Counted from the first letter of the stretch, positions 1-7,489 are shown. The stretch: 11,346 nt of DNA from Flavobacteriales bacterium (GCA_947462695.1 CANHQC010000034.1:1-11346), one strand, 5' to 3'. Notes: a model not told the origin generated them from the sequence alone. Numbers and translations are program-made.

Positions 1-8
1 GAAACCCT

Positions 9-45
9 AGCCTTGCTTCGCAAGACTGTGTTTTTTGTTTTTATT
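9..45 (+). terminator. Probable intrinsic terminator of a gene left of the window
   Basis: A hairpin (9-16 with 20-27, loop TTC, one C-A mismatch) is followed three bases later by a run of six T and then a further T-rich stretch to about 45. This is the shape of a Rho-independent terminator for plus-strand transcription coming from outside the window. No gene end is visible, so the assignment depends on structure only. The same T-rich stretch lies downstream of the tRNA terminator of the opposite strand, so the two converge here. Confidence 0.45.
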
Positions 46-51
46 TGTTTA

Positions 52-67
52 CACCAATAAATTGGTG
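52..67. repeat. Short inverted repeat between two convergent terminators
   Basis: CACCAA at 52-57 and TTGGTG at 62-67 form a 6-bp stem with a four-base loop. Neither side is followed by a T run in the matching direction, so it does not read as a terminator. It has no clear role beyond lying between the two converging units. Confidence 0.3.
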
Positions 68-73
68 ACACAA

Positions 74-110
74 TACAAAACAAAAAACCCTGATGTAAAC
101 ATCAGGGTTT
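74..110 (-). terminator. Intrinsic terminator of the tRNA-Arg unit
   Basis: AAACCCTGATG at 85-95 pairs perfectly with CATCAGGGTTT at 100-110 (11 bp, four-base loop). Read on the minus strand the stem runs straight into TTTTTTG and then more T. It starts seven bases after the discriminator base of tRNA-Arg, so it ends that transcript very close to the mature 3' end and leaves only a short 3' trailer. Confidence 0.88.
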
Positions 111-117
111 CCTTTTG

Positions 118-191
118 TGACCTCGTAAGGATTCAAACCTTAAACCTCCACAGCCGTAATGTGGTGCTCTATTCAGTTGAGCTACGAAGCC
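118..191 (-). tRNA. tRNA-Arg (anticodon ACG, read as ICG)
   Basis: A complete 74-base cloverleaf on the minus strand. The acceptor stem is 185-191 with 119-125 (two G-U pairs) and the discriminator A is at 118. The D stem GCTC/GAGC is 179-182 with 166-169. The anticodon stem CCACA/TGTGG (160-164 with 148-152) encloses loop TTACGGC, giving anticodon ACG at 155-157; A34 is expected to become inosine and read CGU, CGC and CGA. The variable loop is five bases and the T stem TAAGG/CCTTA is 138-142 with 126-130. CCA is not encoded. The D loop has A where G19 is normal and the T loop has T where C56 is normal, so the usual G19-C56 tertiary pair becomes A19-U56. The A15-U48 pair is kept. A promoter, leader and terminator make it a single-gene unit. 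Confidence 0.95.
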
Positions 192-215
192 AATTATTTT
201 TATTTTTCTCACTCA

Positions 216-268
216 CACCAGAGTCGTTTGTCTGGTGCTTCCGCCGAGGCGGATTGAGCTACGAAGTA
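216..268 (-). pseudogene. Truncated tRNA-Arg-like 5' half with palindromic D-loop insert
   Basis: The minus-strand segment at 254-266 reads CTTCGTAGCTCAA, identical to bases 3-15 of the neighbouring tRNA-Arg. Seven more identical bases (233-239) follow after an interruption. Where the real tRNA has eight D-loop bases, this copy has TCCGCCTCGGCGGA (240-253), which can fold into a 5-6-bp hairpin. A perfect 7-bp stem (216-222 with 231-237) with an eight-base loop sits where the anticodon arm would be. No T arm or 3' acceptor strand follows, so it cannot be a working tRNA. It lies just after the promoter and upstream of tRNA-Arg, so it is probably transcribed as leader. I read it as the remnant of a tandem duplication; a dedicated leader structure is the alternative. 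Confidence 0.6.
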
Positions 269-279
269 AATTTAGGGTG

Positions 280-310
280 CAAAGTTAATGCGTTTTTTCG
301 TTTTTGCAAC
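280..310 (-). promoter_or_regulatory. Bacteroidota-type promoter of the tRNA-Arg unit
   Basis: On the minus strand TAACTTTG at 280-287 matches the -7 element TAnnTTTG of Bacteroidota housekeeping sigma factor promoters exactly. GTTG at 307-310 fits the -33 TTG element, and the spacing of 19 bases between TTG and TA matches the known optimum. Transcription would start around 273-277. That places the truncated tRNA-like element at the very start of the transcript and tRNA-Arg about 85 bases in. The start point is inferred from consensus spacing. Confidence 0.75.
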
Positions 311-316
311 GAAAAA
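294..316. repeat. AT-rich hairpin after clpS, overlapping the -33 promoter element
   Basis: TTTTTCGTT at 294-302 and AACGAAAAA at 308-316 form a perfect 9-bp stem with a five-base loop, six bases after the clpS stop codon. In the clpS direction the stem is followed by A residues, not T, so it is not a standard intrinsic terminator, though it could stabilise the clpS 3' end. The right part of the hairpin contains the -33 element of the tRNA promoter. Confidence 0.45.
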
Positions 317-322
317 GTGAAT

Positions 323-592
323 TTATTCAACCTCTGCTGTGATTCCGCATTCATGTAAGGCAGTACACATGGAAGCCAGCACATCGTAATCGCCTCGCTT
401 GACTTGACATTTGCCGTTGTTGTGAACGATTAACGCACATTGTTCTGCCTGCAATGGATGATGATCGCAGATTTTTATTAACGAGTCAATGACATGATCG
501 AATGTATTGAAATCGTCATTGTACACGATCAAATCTCTTTGCTCTACAAGCAACTCATCTAACGAAAATCCAACTTGTTCTTTTGTTTCCAT
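323..592 (-). CDS. clpS: ATP-dependent Clp protease adaptor protein ClpS
   Basis: An 89-residue protein that fits the ClpS family in length and in its core. ClpS binds N-degron substrates and delivers them to the Clp ATPase (ClpA or ClpC) and ClpP in the cytoplasm. The N-terminal tail (residues 1-20) is acidic and flexible, as the family needs for hand-over. The substrate pocket motif NDD is at 25-27, and the second conserved patch, VHNNGKC, is at 56-62 with the family histidine at 57. Compared with E. coli ClpS (NDDYTPM), the residues after NDD are FNTF, so Thr38 is replaced by Asn and the gatekeeper Met40 by Phe. From memory this NTF form is normal in Bacteroidota. The ATG start lies 24 bases after the stop of the giant gene upstream, which points to co-transcription. 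There is no strong Shine-Dalgarno site, only AAAGG about 20 bases upstream. Confidence 0.93.
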   Translation of the reverse strand: METKEQVGFSLDELLVEQRDLIVYNDDFNTFDHVIDSLIKICDHHPLQAEQCALIVHNNGKCQVKRGDYDVLASMCTALHECGITAEVE

Positions 593-616
593 CGTTTCTA
601 CAAATATCCCTTTTAG

Positions 617-3600
617 TTAATTTTCAGCAGCAGGAGTAAGCCATTCTTCTGTATAGATCAATTCAAGTAATCGTAACGTTGAAAGGATATGCTCACGCTG
701 CTTTTCAGTCTTATCAAAAATACGAATTTCTATTCCTGTTTCAACTTCCCGAAGTTCTTTTCGTCCAGGATAACGAACAAACCATTCAGAAAAATCTCCA
801 CGTAGCTCCAATTTATCTATATCCAACTTAAAATAATGAACAGAATCTTTCTCTTTTGCTAATTGAAGCGTATCTAAATCGTTTCGGAAATAATACACAG
901 CCGGCAACTGTTCTACGGAATTTACTACGTTAGATTTAATGCGTTGATCTATCTCGTCGTAGTAGAAGAAACCCTTACTATTGTATCTGTTCAATTCTTC
1001 TCTCGGGTATTCAGTATAAGTTATTTTACTCACCAACTGGACGTCTTGTTGCGGTGTCAAAATTATTGGATCTTCCTCTACCGTTCTATTCAATATCACT
1101 TCTCCAGTTGCTACTTTAGATGAAGTTGTTCCATCCTGTTGAGGTCCTGAAGTCTTTTTGATGTTGCTCTCTAACACTTTCGTTCCGCTAGTAGCTATTA
1201 CCTGTTTCGCTTCTTCCAAAGTAATCCGCTGACCTTTGAAATAAGCCGTAATAAACGCATCTGGTATTCCTTTAGCTCTGGCTTTGGCTTGCATTGGTAG
1301 CGCTTCTTCGATCGAATTAAACTGTCCAACTGAATAGCGAATTTGACCACTTGGTAAACGTAAAGTCATTAATGGCTCCAACTGATAAACCGTATTCGCA
1401 GCTATTGGTCGATTAAATACCCCCAATTGAACGGTGTAAAACAAGCCTTTACTCGCTTCTATAGCTGTTGCAGGGGCAGCACCTTCCGCTTTGTTGTAAT
1501 CTAATGGATTGACGCGTAAACGTTTTGTTGTATCATCCAATTGGATCTTTTCCATGGTATTCATGGCTACTTCCAGCATCAACTGGTTTGTTCCTTTCGC
1601 TTGGCATTGTCCGGCTTGCTCCAGTCGACGAGCCTCTGCAAGTGAAATGCGCTTTCCATCACAATACGCAACTGCAAATGCATCTGTATAACCCAACTTT
1701 CTGATTTCATCTCTTGCCGAAATCGCCCGTTGACTGTTATTGAAGAATCCAGCCATGTAGCGCATAATATTACTATTCGGGATGGCTTCTCCAGAAACGG
1801 GGTTAAACTCCTTAAACAATTCACCTGGAATCGGTTTCGCGAATGCGCCTACTTGAACGCGGTATACCAATCCAGTTGGATTCTTTACGCCAAGTGGTAT
1901 CGCTCGTTCAACTTGTTTTTCGGTAATTTCCAATCCCATTTCAGGCAAAGGAACAATCGCCATGGCCAACTGAGCCTGATCGATCGGTTGAATTCCACGC
2001 TGAATCATGTTCTGAATGACGAGCGACTTTTGTTGATCCGCAGGTAATGAACGGTTAAATTCACCTTGACGAGTCACGATGTCCTCCTCTACCCGACTCA
2101 ATTGCTCATTCGTCGCTTTAAGTTTTTTGACAGTTGCTTCAATTTGCTTTTCATCAGCTGGAGCGTTCGAAACAATTACTTTCAATGCTGCTTTTTGTTG
2201 TCCGATTAACGCGTATAAGCGGCTGCGTTCTTTTTCTAATTCAAGTAGTTTTGTTCCTTTTTCTGCCACTTGCTTGTATTCATTTGTTTGTGCAATGAGC
2301 AGTTCTTCTTCAACTGTAACGGCCTGATCCAGTGATTTTGCATTCATTACCGGTTCCTGTGGTAAACTTAACCTAGCCACGCGCTCGTCAATCGCATTGA
2401 TCGCATCACTGATAACCTTCTTTTGGTTGGCTAATTGAACCTTTGAAGTCTGCAACTCGGTTTTTTCCTTCCCTCTGGCCCCTGTAATTTCTTCATCAAG
2501 GTATGACATAAGTTTTGTCAGTTCACCCACTTGAATGGTGTATTTCCGCTTGCGCGCTGATAATTCAGTGATGTTTTCCAATGAACCAACCTGTGCATTT
2601 TGTTCAATTTCAAGTAATTTATTTTGAATGTAAGCCGATGTCAGTTCCTCTTTTACTTTTTCTTGCTTCTCGGCAATCGATTGCAACACTTCTTTTTTCT
2701 CACGAGCGTCTTTTGTGTTGCCTGCTTTCTCCTGTAAAACACGTATTTCAGTCTCCAATCGCTCAGTAGATAAATTCGCCATGGCTTGGTTTATTTTCGT
2801 CGCTTCGTTCACAGAAGAAACAGCTTTAAGCGCTGTCGTTAACTGATCGATGGCCGCAGTCGTTTCTACTTGCTTTTCAGTAAGCTTCTTTACCTCAACG
2901 ACCGCTTTTTCCTCTTGTATTTCATTCAACTCTCGTGAAAAATCTTTTTTCTCTTTTTTAGTCAGCTCAGGGGATGATAACTGACGTTCGAGTTGTTGTT
3001 CTCGGTTTTCAACACGTTCAGCTTCCTTTTCTTCCTTCGCAACCAATTGGTCTTGATCATTAGATAAGCGTTCTAATTCACCGATCGTAATGCGAATTTT
3101 TTTAACCGTTTTATCGACTTGAGCAATTTCTTCGTTGATCCAGCTGACCTCTTTCGTTTGGTTCATTCTCACCAGTTCATCTTCTTTTACTTGAAGCACG
3201 GCTCTGTAATCTTCCAGCTGGGCAAGTTGACTTTCAAGTACCGCTTTTTCACTTCCGGTAACACCTGAAAGTAGAGATTCCAATTGCTTGTCCCCTGAAG
3301 ACCTCAGTTCAGCGACATAAGCTTTTTGCTGTAATTGATCGAGTTCAGCAATCGAACGCTTCAATTGAGAAATTGTATTCTTTTGATTTTCAATCAATTC
3401 AACAAGTAACTCTTCCTTCTTTTGATTGGATTCATCTGAATTCTTTTGCTCTTCAATTAACTGTTTTTCCAGTTGAGTCAAGGCGTCATTTTCGAATTCC
3501 ATTAACTGTTCTTGCTTCTTTCTCTCTTCTAATTTAGAATTCAGTAGTTGTTCTTTTCGAGCGTAGTAGTTCGGGGAAATTTGTTCTAGGAGTTCAGGCG

Positions 3601-6600
3601 CGGAATATTCTTTCTTGGCTTGAGTGGGATCAATCTTCTTTTCTTCCGTTACGCGTTGTTCTTGTTCGACGTCAACCTTTTCTTGGTTCACTTCTTTTTC
3701 ATTAGATTCCTTTTGCGCATTTCGAGCAAGTTCATCCGCCTTGTTTTTCTTTACATCGCGAAGTTGTTGGCGTTCCGACATTGCTGCATCGAGTACATTC
3801 AACTGTTCCTCAATTTGAACTTGTTCGCCTCGCAATACAGCACTCGAAGGGCTAGCGACCAATTCCTCCTGAACAACCTTCAAACGTTCAGACAATGCCG
3901 AGCGCAATACCTCATCCGTTTGATCTAAGGCACTGAAGCGCTGCTCTTCTGAATATGAACTGTTCGATTTTACCTGTTCTACATCAGAAGCATGGCTATC
4001 AATGAGCAATTGAGTGGACGAAATAATTGGTTTCACATCGGTTTCTGCATCCACTTTTTTCTCATTCGCCTTGATCGATTCGGTACGCGTTTGAATGCGG
4101 TCGGATGCCGCTGTTTTTAAGTTACTTAGTGTTACTTGTTTTGCACGAAGCTGATCATTTTCAGGTTGACGTTTCAACTCATTTTCCACTTGATTCAGCG
4201 CCTGATCAATTTGGGCGATAAATTCTTCGTCACGCTGAACTAAAGCCAATAGTTTTTCCTTTTCGAGTAATGTCGACTTCAACTCAATTTCATTTACGTC
4301 AGTTTCATAACTCGGATCAATTGCCAACTGGACTGCTTGCGGATCTGAAGGCTCAACGTTCTCTTTTGTTTCATTCACTAATTGATCGTTTTGATCAGTT
4401 GATTCATTTTGTGGCTCAGTAGATGTAATTTTTCCATCCTTTAATTCAGGATTATTTTTTATCAACTCACCAATTTGCTGATCGACAAACGCATGTAAAC
4501 TCGAGGAATTGGTAGAATTCGTTGCGGACAGCTCTTTTAAAACTTCTTGGCGCGTAGTTGTAATTGAAGTACTTTGGGAATCCGTTGCTTTTTGAATGAC
4601 CGTTAGTTCGGCTTTTAGTTTATTCAATTGATTGGTCAGCACTGTCTCTTTGGGCTCAGCAGCTGCTATTTCTTCTTCCAGCAATTGAATTTCTTCCTTC
4701 TTATTATCGATAGCTGACTGAATGGTCGGTTGGTCTTTTTTCTTGGCAGCGTTTAACGTGAGATTTAGCTGATAGACTTCATTTTCTACTTTTTCTTTAT
4801 CCGCTTCTAAGGCAGTTCGCTTATTTCGTTCCGTTGCAAGTTGTTGTTCTACTTCAACTTGTCGACTCACATTGCGCTCAATGATATTAGCGGATTTATT
4901 GTCCATAGTAGCGCGTATGGTTTCACTTTTTTCAGCCAGTCCCTTCCATGCGTCACCTTGTTTACCGGATGAAATGGCAGATTCAAACGCACTTTTTATC
5001 TCGGTTAATTGATCCTTTCCTCTAGCAATTTCTCCTTGTTTAATGACTTGATCAACCGAATCAGCCATTTTGATTAACTCTTGCGCCTCAAGCTTCAATT
5101 CCTCTTGCTTCCGAATGGCTTCCTGAGCTTCGAGTAATTCAATGTATTTCTCTTGATCACTAGATGCAGCGGTTGATGCTTGAACTTTTGACTTAATGAA
5201 TTCTTCCAGTTCACTTATTTCCGAGGTCGTTTGGCTCACAATTGCGGTGACCTTTGTTTGCAATTCACTGTTGAAGGTCAGTTGTTTTTCTGCTTGAACA
5301 ATTTGTTCGGCTAATACTTCAACCACTTCGCTATTGTTTAAGTTCGCTAAACCGATTTCAGTAAGTACTTTTCTATATTGCTGCGTGGACTCAAAAGTAG
5401 CGAGATCAAAGTCCTGAACATTTACATCAAGTGAGGAGCGCACACGAATCACTTCTGCCAGCACATCCTCAGGATTATCGATTTGTTCATCAAACAGGTT
5501 GACTACACGCACAATCTCTTTTCCGTTCTCCTCTGTATGCACCAGTTGCTGTTTTAACGGTCGGAAAGCGCTTAATTGCGGAACAACAACCTTTGATCGG
5601 TATTCCTGTGGGTTATCACCAACGCGAACGATAAACTCATATTCACCCGCTTTTGGAAGGGTAATCATGTAATCTGACTCTTTATTCGTTTGATAAGTCC
5701 CTACTTTTTTGCCAGTCGAGCTATTCACCACATCAATACGTGCCGAAATGAGGTTGTCATCGATTTTTGATACAAAATCACCTTTCAATACAGCAAGTTG
5801 AAGTGGTACCCGATCTACTTTTACTTTATACACCGTAAGTTTTCCAGCTTCACTTTGTCTGGCCGAAGCAAAATAGGCATCGCGGTTCAGGGAATCGAGC
5901 ACAAAAAAGAGGTCATCATCTGGCGAAGAGACCGCAAAATCCATGTTTTCTGCCGGACCGAATTCCTTTTTAAATTCGTCGTATTTACTTCTAAAAATAT
6001 CGAATCCACCCATGGAATTATGTCCCTTTGAAGCAAAATAGAGGGACTGACCATCCGGATGCATGTAGGGATAATCTTCGTCAAACGCTGTGTTGACTCC
6101 GCCCTTCACGACCTGTGGTTCTCCCCAAGTTCCGTCTAGTTGTTTGATCCGAACGTAAATATCTTTTCCACTCGATCCTGTTTCACCATAACTCGCGTAA
6201 AAAATGGCTTTCGGTTGATTGGGGAAATGGATAATTGGCTGATGGTTATTTTTCTTATCCAGTTTCGTCTGAAATTCTAACGTAACAAGTATGTTTCCTC
6301 CAATATCTTTTAAGTCGTATAAGCGAAAGAACTTGTCTGATGCAATTTCTTTTTTATCGAGAACAATGATATCGGTGATATTGGATAAAAGCTGCTTACC
6401 GTTCTGACACATTTCAATAAACCGCTCCGTTTCTTTGAGAAAAACATTGTTTTTTCCAGATTTACGGTAGGCAGTGTAATTATCTATTGCCTCATTGAAT
6501 TGGTAATTCAAGTGTAATGCACGACCGATAAAGTAAAAAATATCAGGCTGAGTTGATGGATCTTGAACAGCGTAATTGAGGTATTTGAGTGCATCTTGTT

Positions 6601-6823
6601 TCTTAGCTGAATTAAACAACAGGCAAGCACCGTACCTAAAATTGTACCCGTAGTCACGCGGTTGCAAAGCCAATAAGCGCGTGTAAAGAGGAGTTGCATC
6701 AACGTATTTACCTGAATTGAACATTTGTTCGGCCTGCTTGCGCATTTCCTGCTCTGATTGCGCATGATAACCGAAAGGTGAACAGCACAGCAGCAGTAAG
6801 GTGATATATTGAATGACTCGCAC
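617..6823 (-). CDS. Giant secreted TPR / PD40 / coiled-coil / twin-SPOR protein
   Basis: A 2,068-residue protein not matched to a named gene. Residues 1-21 are a signal peptide with a likely cleavage site YHA|Q; the Cys pair at 13-14 is inside the hydrophobic core and is no lipobox. Residues 24-125 hold about three TPR-like helical repeats. Residues 195-340 hold PD40-type strands with the motif HPDG..LYFASKG...GGFDIF at 255-277. Residues 345-430 look like a beta-sandwich. About 500-1640 is Glu/Lys/Gln-rich heptad coiled coil with a disordered Asn/Thr/Glu-rich break around 810-880. Two SPOR-like modules start at YRVQVGAF (1654) and YTVQLGVF (1796), and both end in AY..G.RI.L.EA. Residues 1929-2068 form a mixed C-terminal domain of unknown type. 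SPOR domains of other proteins bind glycan strands lacking stem peptides, so a periplasmic, peptidoglycan-linked scaffold role is inferred. There is no Walker A motif, so it is not an SMC/Rad50 ATPase. The start is GTG, since the frame just upstream is closed by ATG-TAG. It lies 30 bases after plsY and 24 before clpS. Confidence 0.85.
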   Translation of the reverse strand: MRVIQYITLLLLCCSPFGYHAQSEQEMRKQAEQMFNSGKYVDATPLYTRLLALQPRDYGYNFRYGACLLFNSAKKQDALKYLNYAVQDPSTQPDIFYFIGRALHLNYQFNEAIDNYTAYRKSGKNNVFLKETERFIEMCQNGKQLLSNITDIIVLDKKEIASDKFFRLYDLKDIGGNILVTLEFQTKLDKKNNHQPIIHFPNQPKAIFYASYGETGSSGKDIYVRIKQLDGTWGEPQVVKGGVNTAFDEDYPYMHPDGQSLYFASKGHNSMGGFDIFRSKYDEFKKEFGPAENMDFAVSSPDDDLFFVLDSLNRDAYFASARQSEAGKLTVYKVKVDRVPLQLAVLKGDFVSKIDDNLISARIDVVNSSTGKKVGTYQTNKESDYMITLPKAGEYEFIVRVGDNPQEYRSKVVVPQLSAFRPLKQQLVHTEENGKEIVRVVNLFDEQIDNPEDVLAEVIRVRSSLDVNVQDFDLATFESTQQYRKVLTEIGLANLNNSEVVEVLAEQIVQAEKQLTFNSELQTKVTAIVSQTTSEISELEEFIKSKVQASTAASSDQEKYIELLEAQEAIRKQEELKLEAQELIKMADSVDQVIKQGEIARGKDQLTEIKSAFESAISSGKQGDAWKGLAEKSETIRATMDNKSANIIERNVSRQVEVEQQLATERNKRTALEADKEKVENEVYQLNLTLNAAKKKDQPTIQSAIDNKKEEIQLLEEEIAAAEPKETVLTNQLNKLKAELTVIQKATDSQSTSITTTRQEVLKELSATNSTNSSSLHAFVDQQIGELIKNNPELKDGKITSTEPQNESTDQNDQLVNETKENVEPSDPQAVQLAIDPSYETDVNEIELKSTLLEKEKLLALVQRDEEFIAQIDQALNQVENELKRQPENDQLRAKQVTLSNLKTAASDRIQTRTESIKANEKKVDAETDVKPIISSTQLLIDSHASDVEQVKSNSSYSEEQRFSALDQTDEVLRSALSERLKVVQEELVASPSSAVLRGEQVQIEEQLNVLDAAMSERQQLRDVKKNKADELARNAQKESNEKEVNQEKVDVEQEQRVTEEKKIDPTQAKKEYSAPELLEQISPNYYARKEQLLNSKLEERKKQEQLMEFENDALTQLEKQLIEEQKNSDESNQKKEELLVELIENQKNTISQLKRSIAELDQLQQKAYVAELRSSGDKQLESLLSGVTGSEKAVLESQLAQLEDYRAVLQVKEDELVRMNQTKEVSWINEEIAQVDKTVKKIRITIGELERLSNDQDQLVAKEEKEAERVENREQQLERQLSSPELTKKEKKDFSRELNEIQEEKAVVEVKKLTEKQVETTAAIDQLTTALKAVSSVNEATKINQAMANLSTERLETEIRVLQEKAGNTKDAREKKEVLQSIAEKQEKVKEELTSAYIQNKLLEIEQNAQVGSLENITELSARKRKYTIQVGELTKLMSYLDEEITGARGKEKTELQTSKVQLANQKKVISDAINAIDERVARLSLPQEPVMNAKSLDQAVTVEEELLIAQTNEYKQVAEKGTKLLELEKERSRLYALIGQQKAALKVIVSNAPADEKQIEATVKKLKATNEQLSRVEEDIVTRQGEFNRSLPADQQKSLVIQNMIQRGIQPIDQAQLAMAIVPLPEMGLEITEKQVERAIPLGVKNPTGLVYRVQVGAFAKPIPGELFKEFNPVSGEAIPNSNIMRYMAGFFNNSQRAISARDEIRKLGYTDAFAVAYCDGKRISLAEARRLEQAGQCQAKGTNQLMLEVAMNTMEKIQLDDTTKRLRVNPLDYNKAEGAAPATAIEASKGLFYTVQLGVFNRPIAANTVYQLEPLMTLRLPSGQIRYSVGQFNSIEEALPMQAKARAKGIPDAFITAYFKGQRITLEEAKQVIATSGTKVLESNIKKTSGPQQDGTTSSKVATGEVILNRTVEEDPIILTPQQDVQLVSKITYTEYPREELNRYNSKGFFYYDEIDQRIKSNVVNSVEQLPAVYYFRNDLDTLQLAKEKDSVHYFKLDIDKLELRGDFSEWFVRYPGRKELREVETGIEIRIFDKTEKQREHILSTLRLLELIYTEEWLTPAAEN

Positions 6824-6829
6824 TTCTTT

Positions 6830-6835
6830 CTACAT
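6830..6835 (-). promoter_or_regulatory. Start-stop pair ATG-TAG just before the GTG start of the giant gene
   Basis: On the minus strand ATG (6833-6835) is followed at once by TAG (6830-6832), in frame with the GTG start at 6821-6823 and separated from it by AAAGAA. It closes the reading frame, so the giant protein cannot start further upstream, and the AAAGAA stretch is the only purine-rich sequence ahead of the GTG. A ribosome coming from plsY (stop at 6854-6856) could in principle start and stop here before restarting at GTG. That effect is speculation. Confidence 0.35.
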
Positions 6836-6853
6836 GAAACGACGCTCGCGTTA

Positions 6854-7489
6854 TTACGTTGATTTCTTAAAAAGGTTCATTTTGCTTTCCTCACCATTCA
6901 GCAATCTACGAATGTTTTTGCGGTGGGCGAGAATGACTAACAAACTAAGCACCAAGCTGAACCCAATTAACCATACTGATTCTTCTTTCAATACGAAACG
7001 AATGATCAGCGGAAAACAAATTGAAGCGACAATGGCTCCCAATGAAACGAATTTAGACAGCATAAAAACAAGTAAAAAGACGCCAAAAGCGATAAGTGCA
7101 GCAGCCGGATGTAATCCAATAATAACCCCTAATGAAGTCGCCACTCCTTTTCCTCCTTTGAATTGAGCAAATAGCGGGAAAACATGACCAGTTACTGCAA
7201 AAATGGAAGCAATAATCTGCAATTGAATCGTAATTTCTACTGAAATACCTGGCGAAAACTGCGAAAACAAAACAGGTAATGCAGCCGCAAGCGCACCTTT
7301 TACCACATCAATAAGCAGCACAATTATCCCTGGTTTTTTACCCAACACACGAAATGTATTAGTCGCACCGGCATTTTTACTGCCATGTTCGCGCACATCC
7401 ATTCCATACCATGATTTTCCAATCCAAACAGCTGTTGGAATGGATCCAAGCAGGTAAGCCACAAGTCCAAAAACAACGAATTCCATCAT
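6854..7489 (-). CDS. plsY: Acyl-phosphate:glycerol-3-phosphate acyltransferase PlsY
   Basis: A 211-residue integral membrane enzyme that transfers an acyl chain from acyl-phosphate (made by PlsX) to position 1 of glycerol-3-phosphate, the first committed step of phospholipid synthesis at the inner membrane. All family motifs are visible: GSIPTA at 15-20, REHGSKNAGATNTFRVLG at 33-50, GHVFPLFAQFKGGKGVAT at 101-118 and a basic HRKNIRRLLNGEE at 189-201. Hydrophobic membrane segments fall at about 3-22, 54-76, 88-106, 122-143, 147-168 and 173-188, and the length is normal. Two ATG codons in a row (7484-7489) open the gene. The first overlaps the TGA of the gene upstream in a four-base ATGA, which suggests translational coupling. 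Nothing in the sequence explains pairing with an envelope-protein gene beyond a general link to membrane growth. Confidence 0.97.
   Translation of the reverse strand: MMEFVVFGLVAYLLGSIPTAVWIGKSWYGMDVREHGSKNAGATNTFRVLGKKPGIIVLLIDVVKGALAAALPVLFSQFSPGISVEITIQLQIIASIFAVTGHVFPLFAQFKGGKGVATSLGVIIGLHPAAALIAFGVFLLVFMLSKFVSLGAIVASICFPLIIRFVLKEESVWLIGFSLVLSLLVILAHRKNIRRLLNGEESKMNLFKKST

Noticed and set aside
118-191. Integration site (att) of a mobile element at the tRNA
   Set aside because: The repeated piece is from the 5' half of the tRNA, not its 3' end, and no integrase or foreign cargo is present in the window.
216-268. A second working tRNA upstream of tRNA-Arg
   Set aside because: There is no T arm or 3' acceptor strand, and the loop in the anticodon position has eight bases.
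294-316. Intrinsic terminator of the operon
   Set aside because: On the clpS strand the stem is followed by A residues, not by a T run, so only a hairpin is claimed.
35-358. Open plus-strand frame of 107 codons
   Set aside because: It runs through the tRNA-Arg terminator, the tRNA itself, the tRNA-like remnant and the tRNA promoter, and its translation has no protein-like character.
3620-3928. Plus-strand frames opposite the coiled-coil region, rich in Phe, Leu and Ser
   Set aside because: Reverse complement of Glu/Lys/Gln codons gives Phe/Leu/Ser-rich runs automatically; these are shadows, not membrane proteins.
617-6823. SMC or Rad50-like chromosome protein
   Set aside because: Long coiled coil only; no Walker A or ABC signature motif, and there is a signal peptide with PD40 and SPOR-like parts.
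6760-6823. Lipoprotein signal for the giant protein because of Cys-Cys in the signal region
   Set aside because: The Cys residues (13-14) lie in the hydrophobic core and lack the lipobox pattern; YHA|Q fits a signal peptidase I site better.
6813-7166. Open plus-strand frame of 117 codons antisense to plsY
   Set aside because: It is the reverse of a clearly conserved plsY reading frame and includes the junction to the next gene; no start signal or family resemblance.
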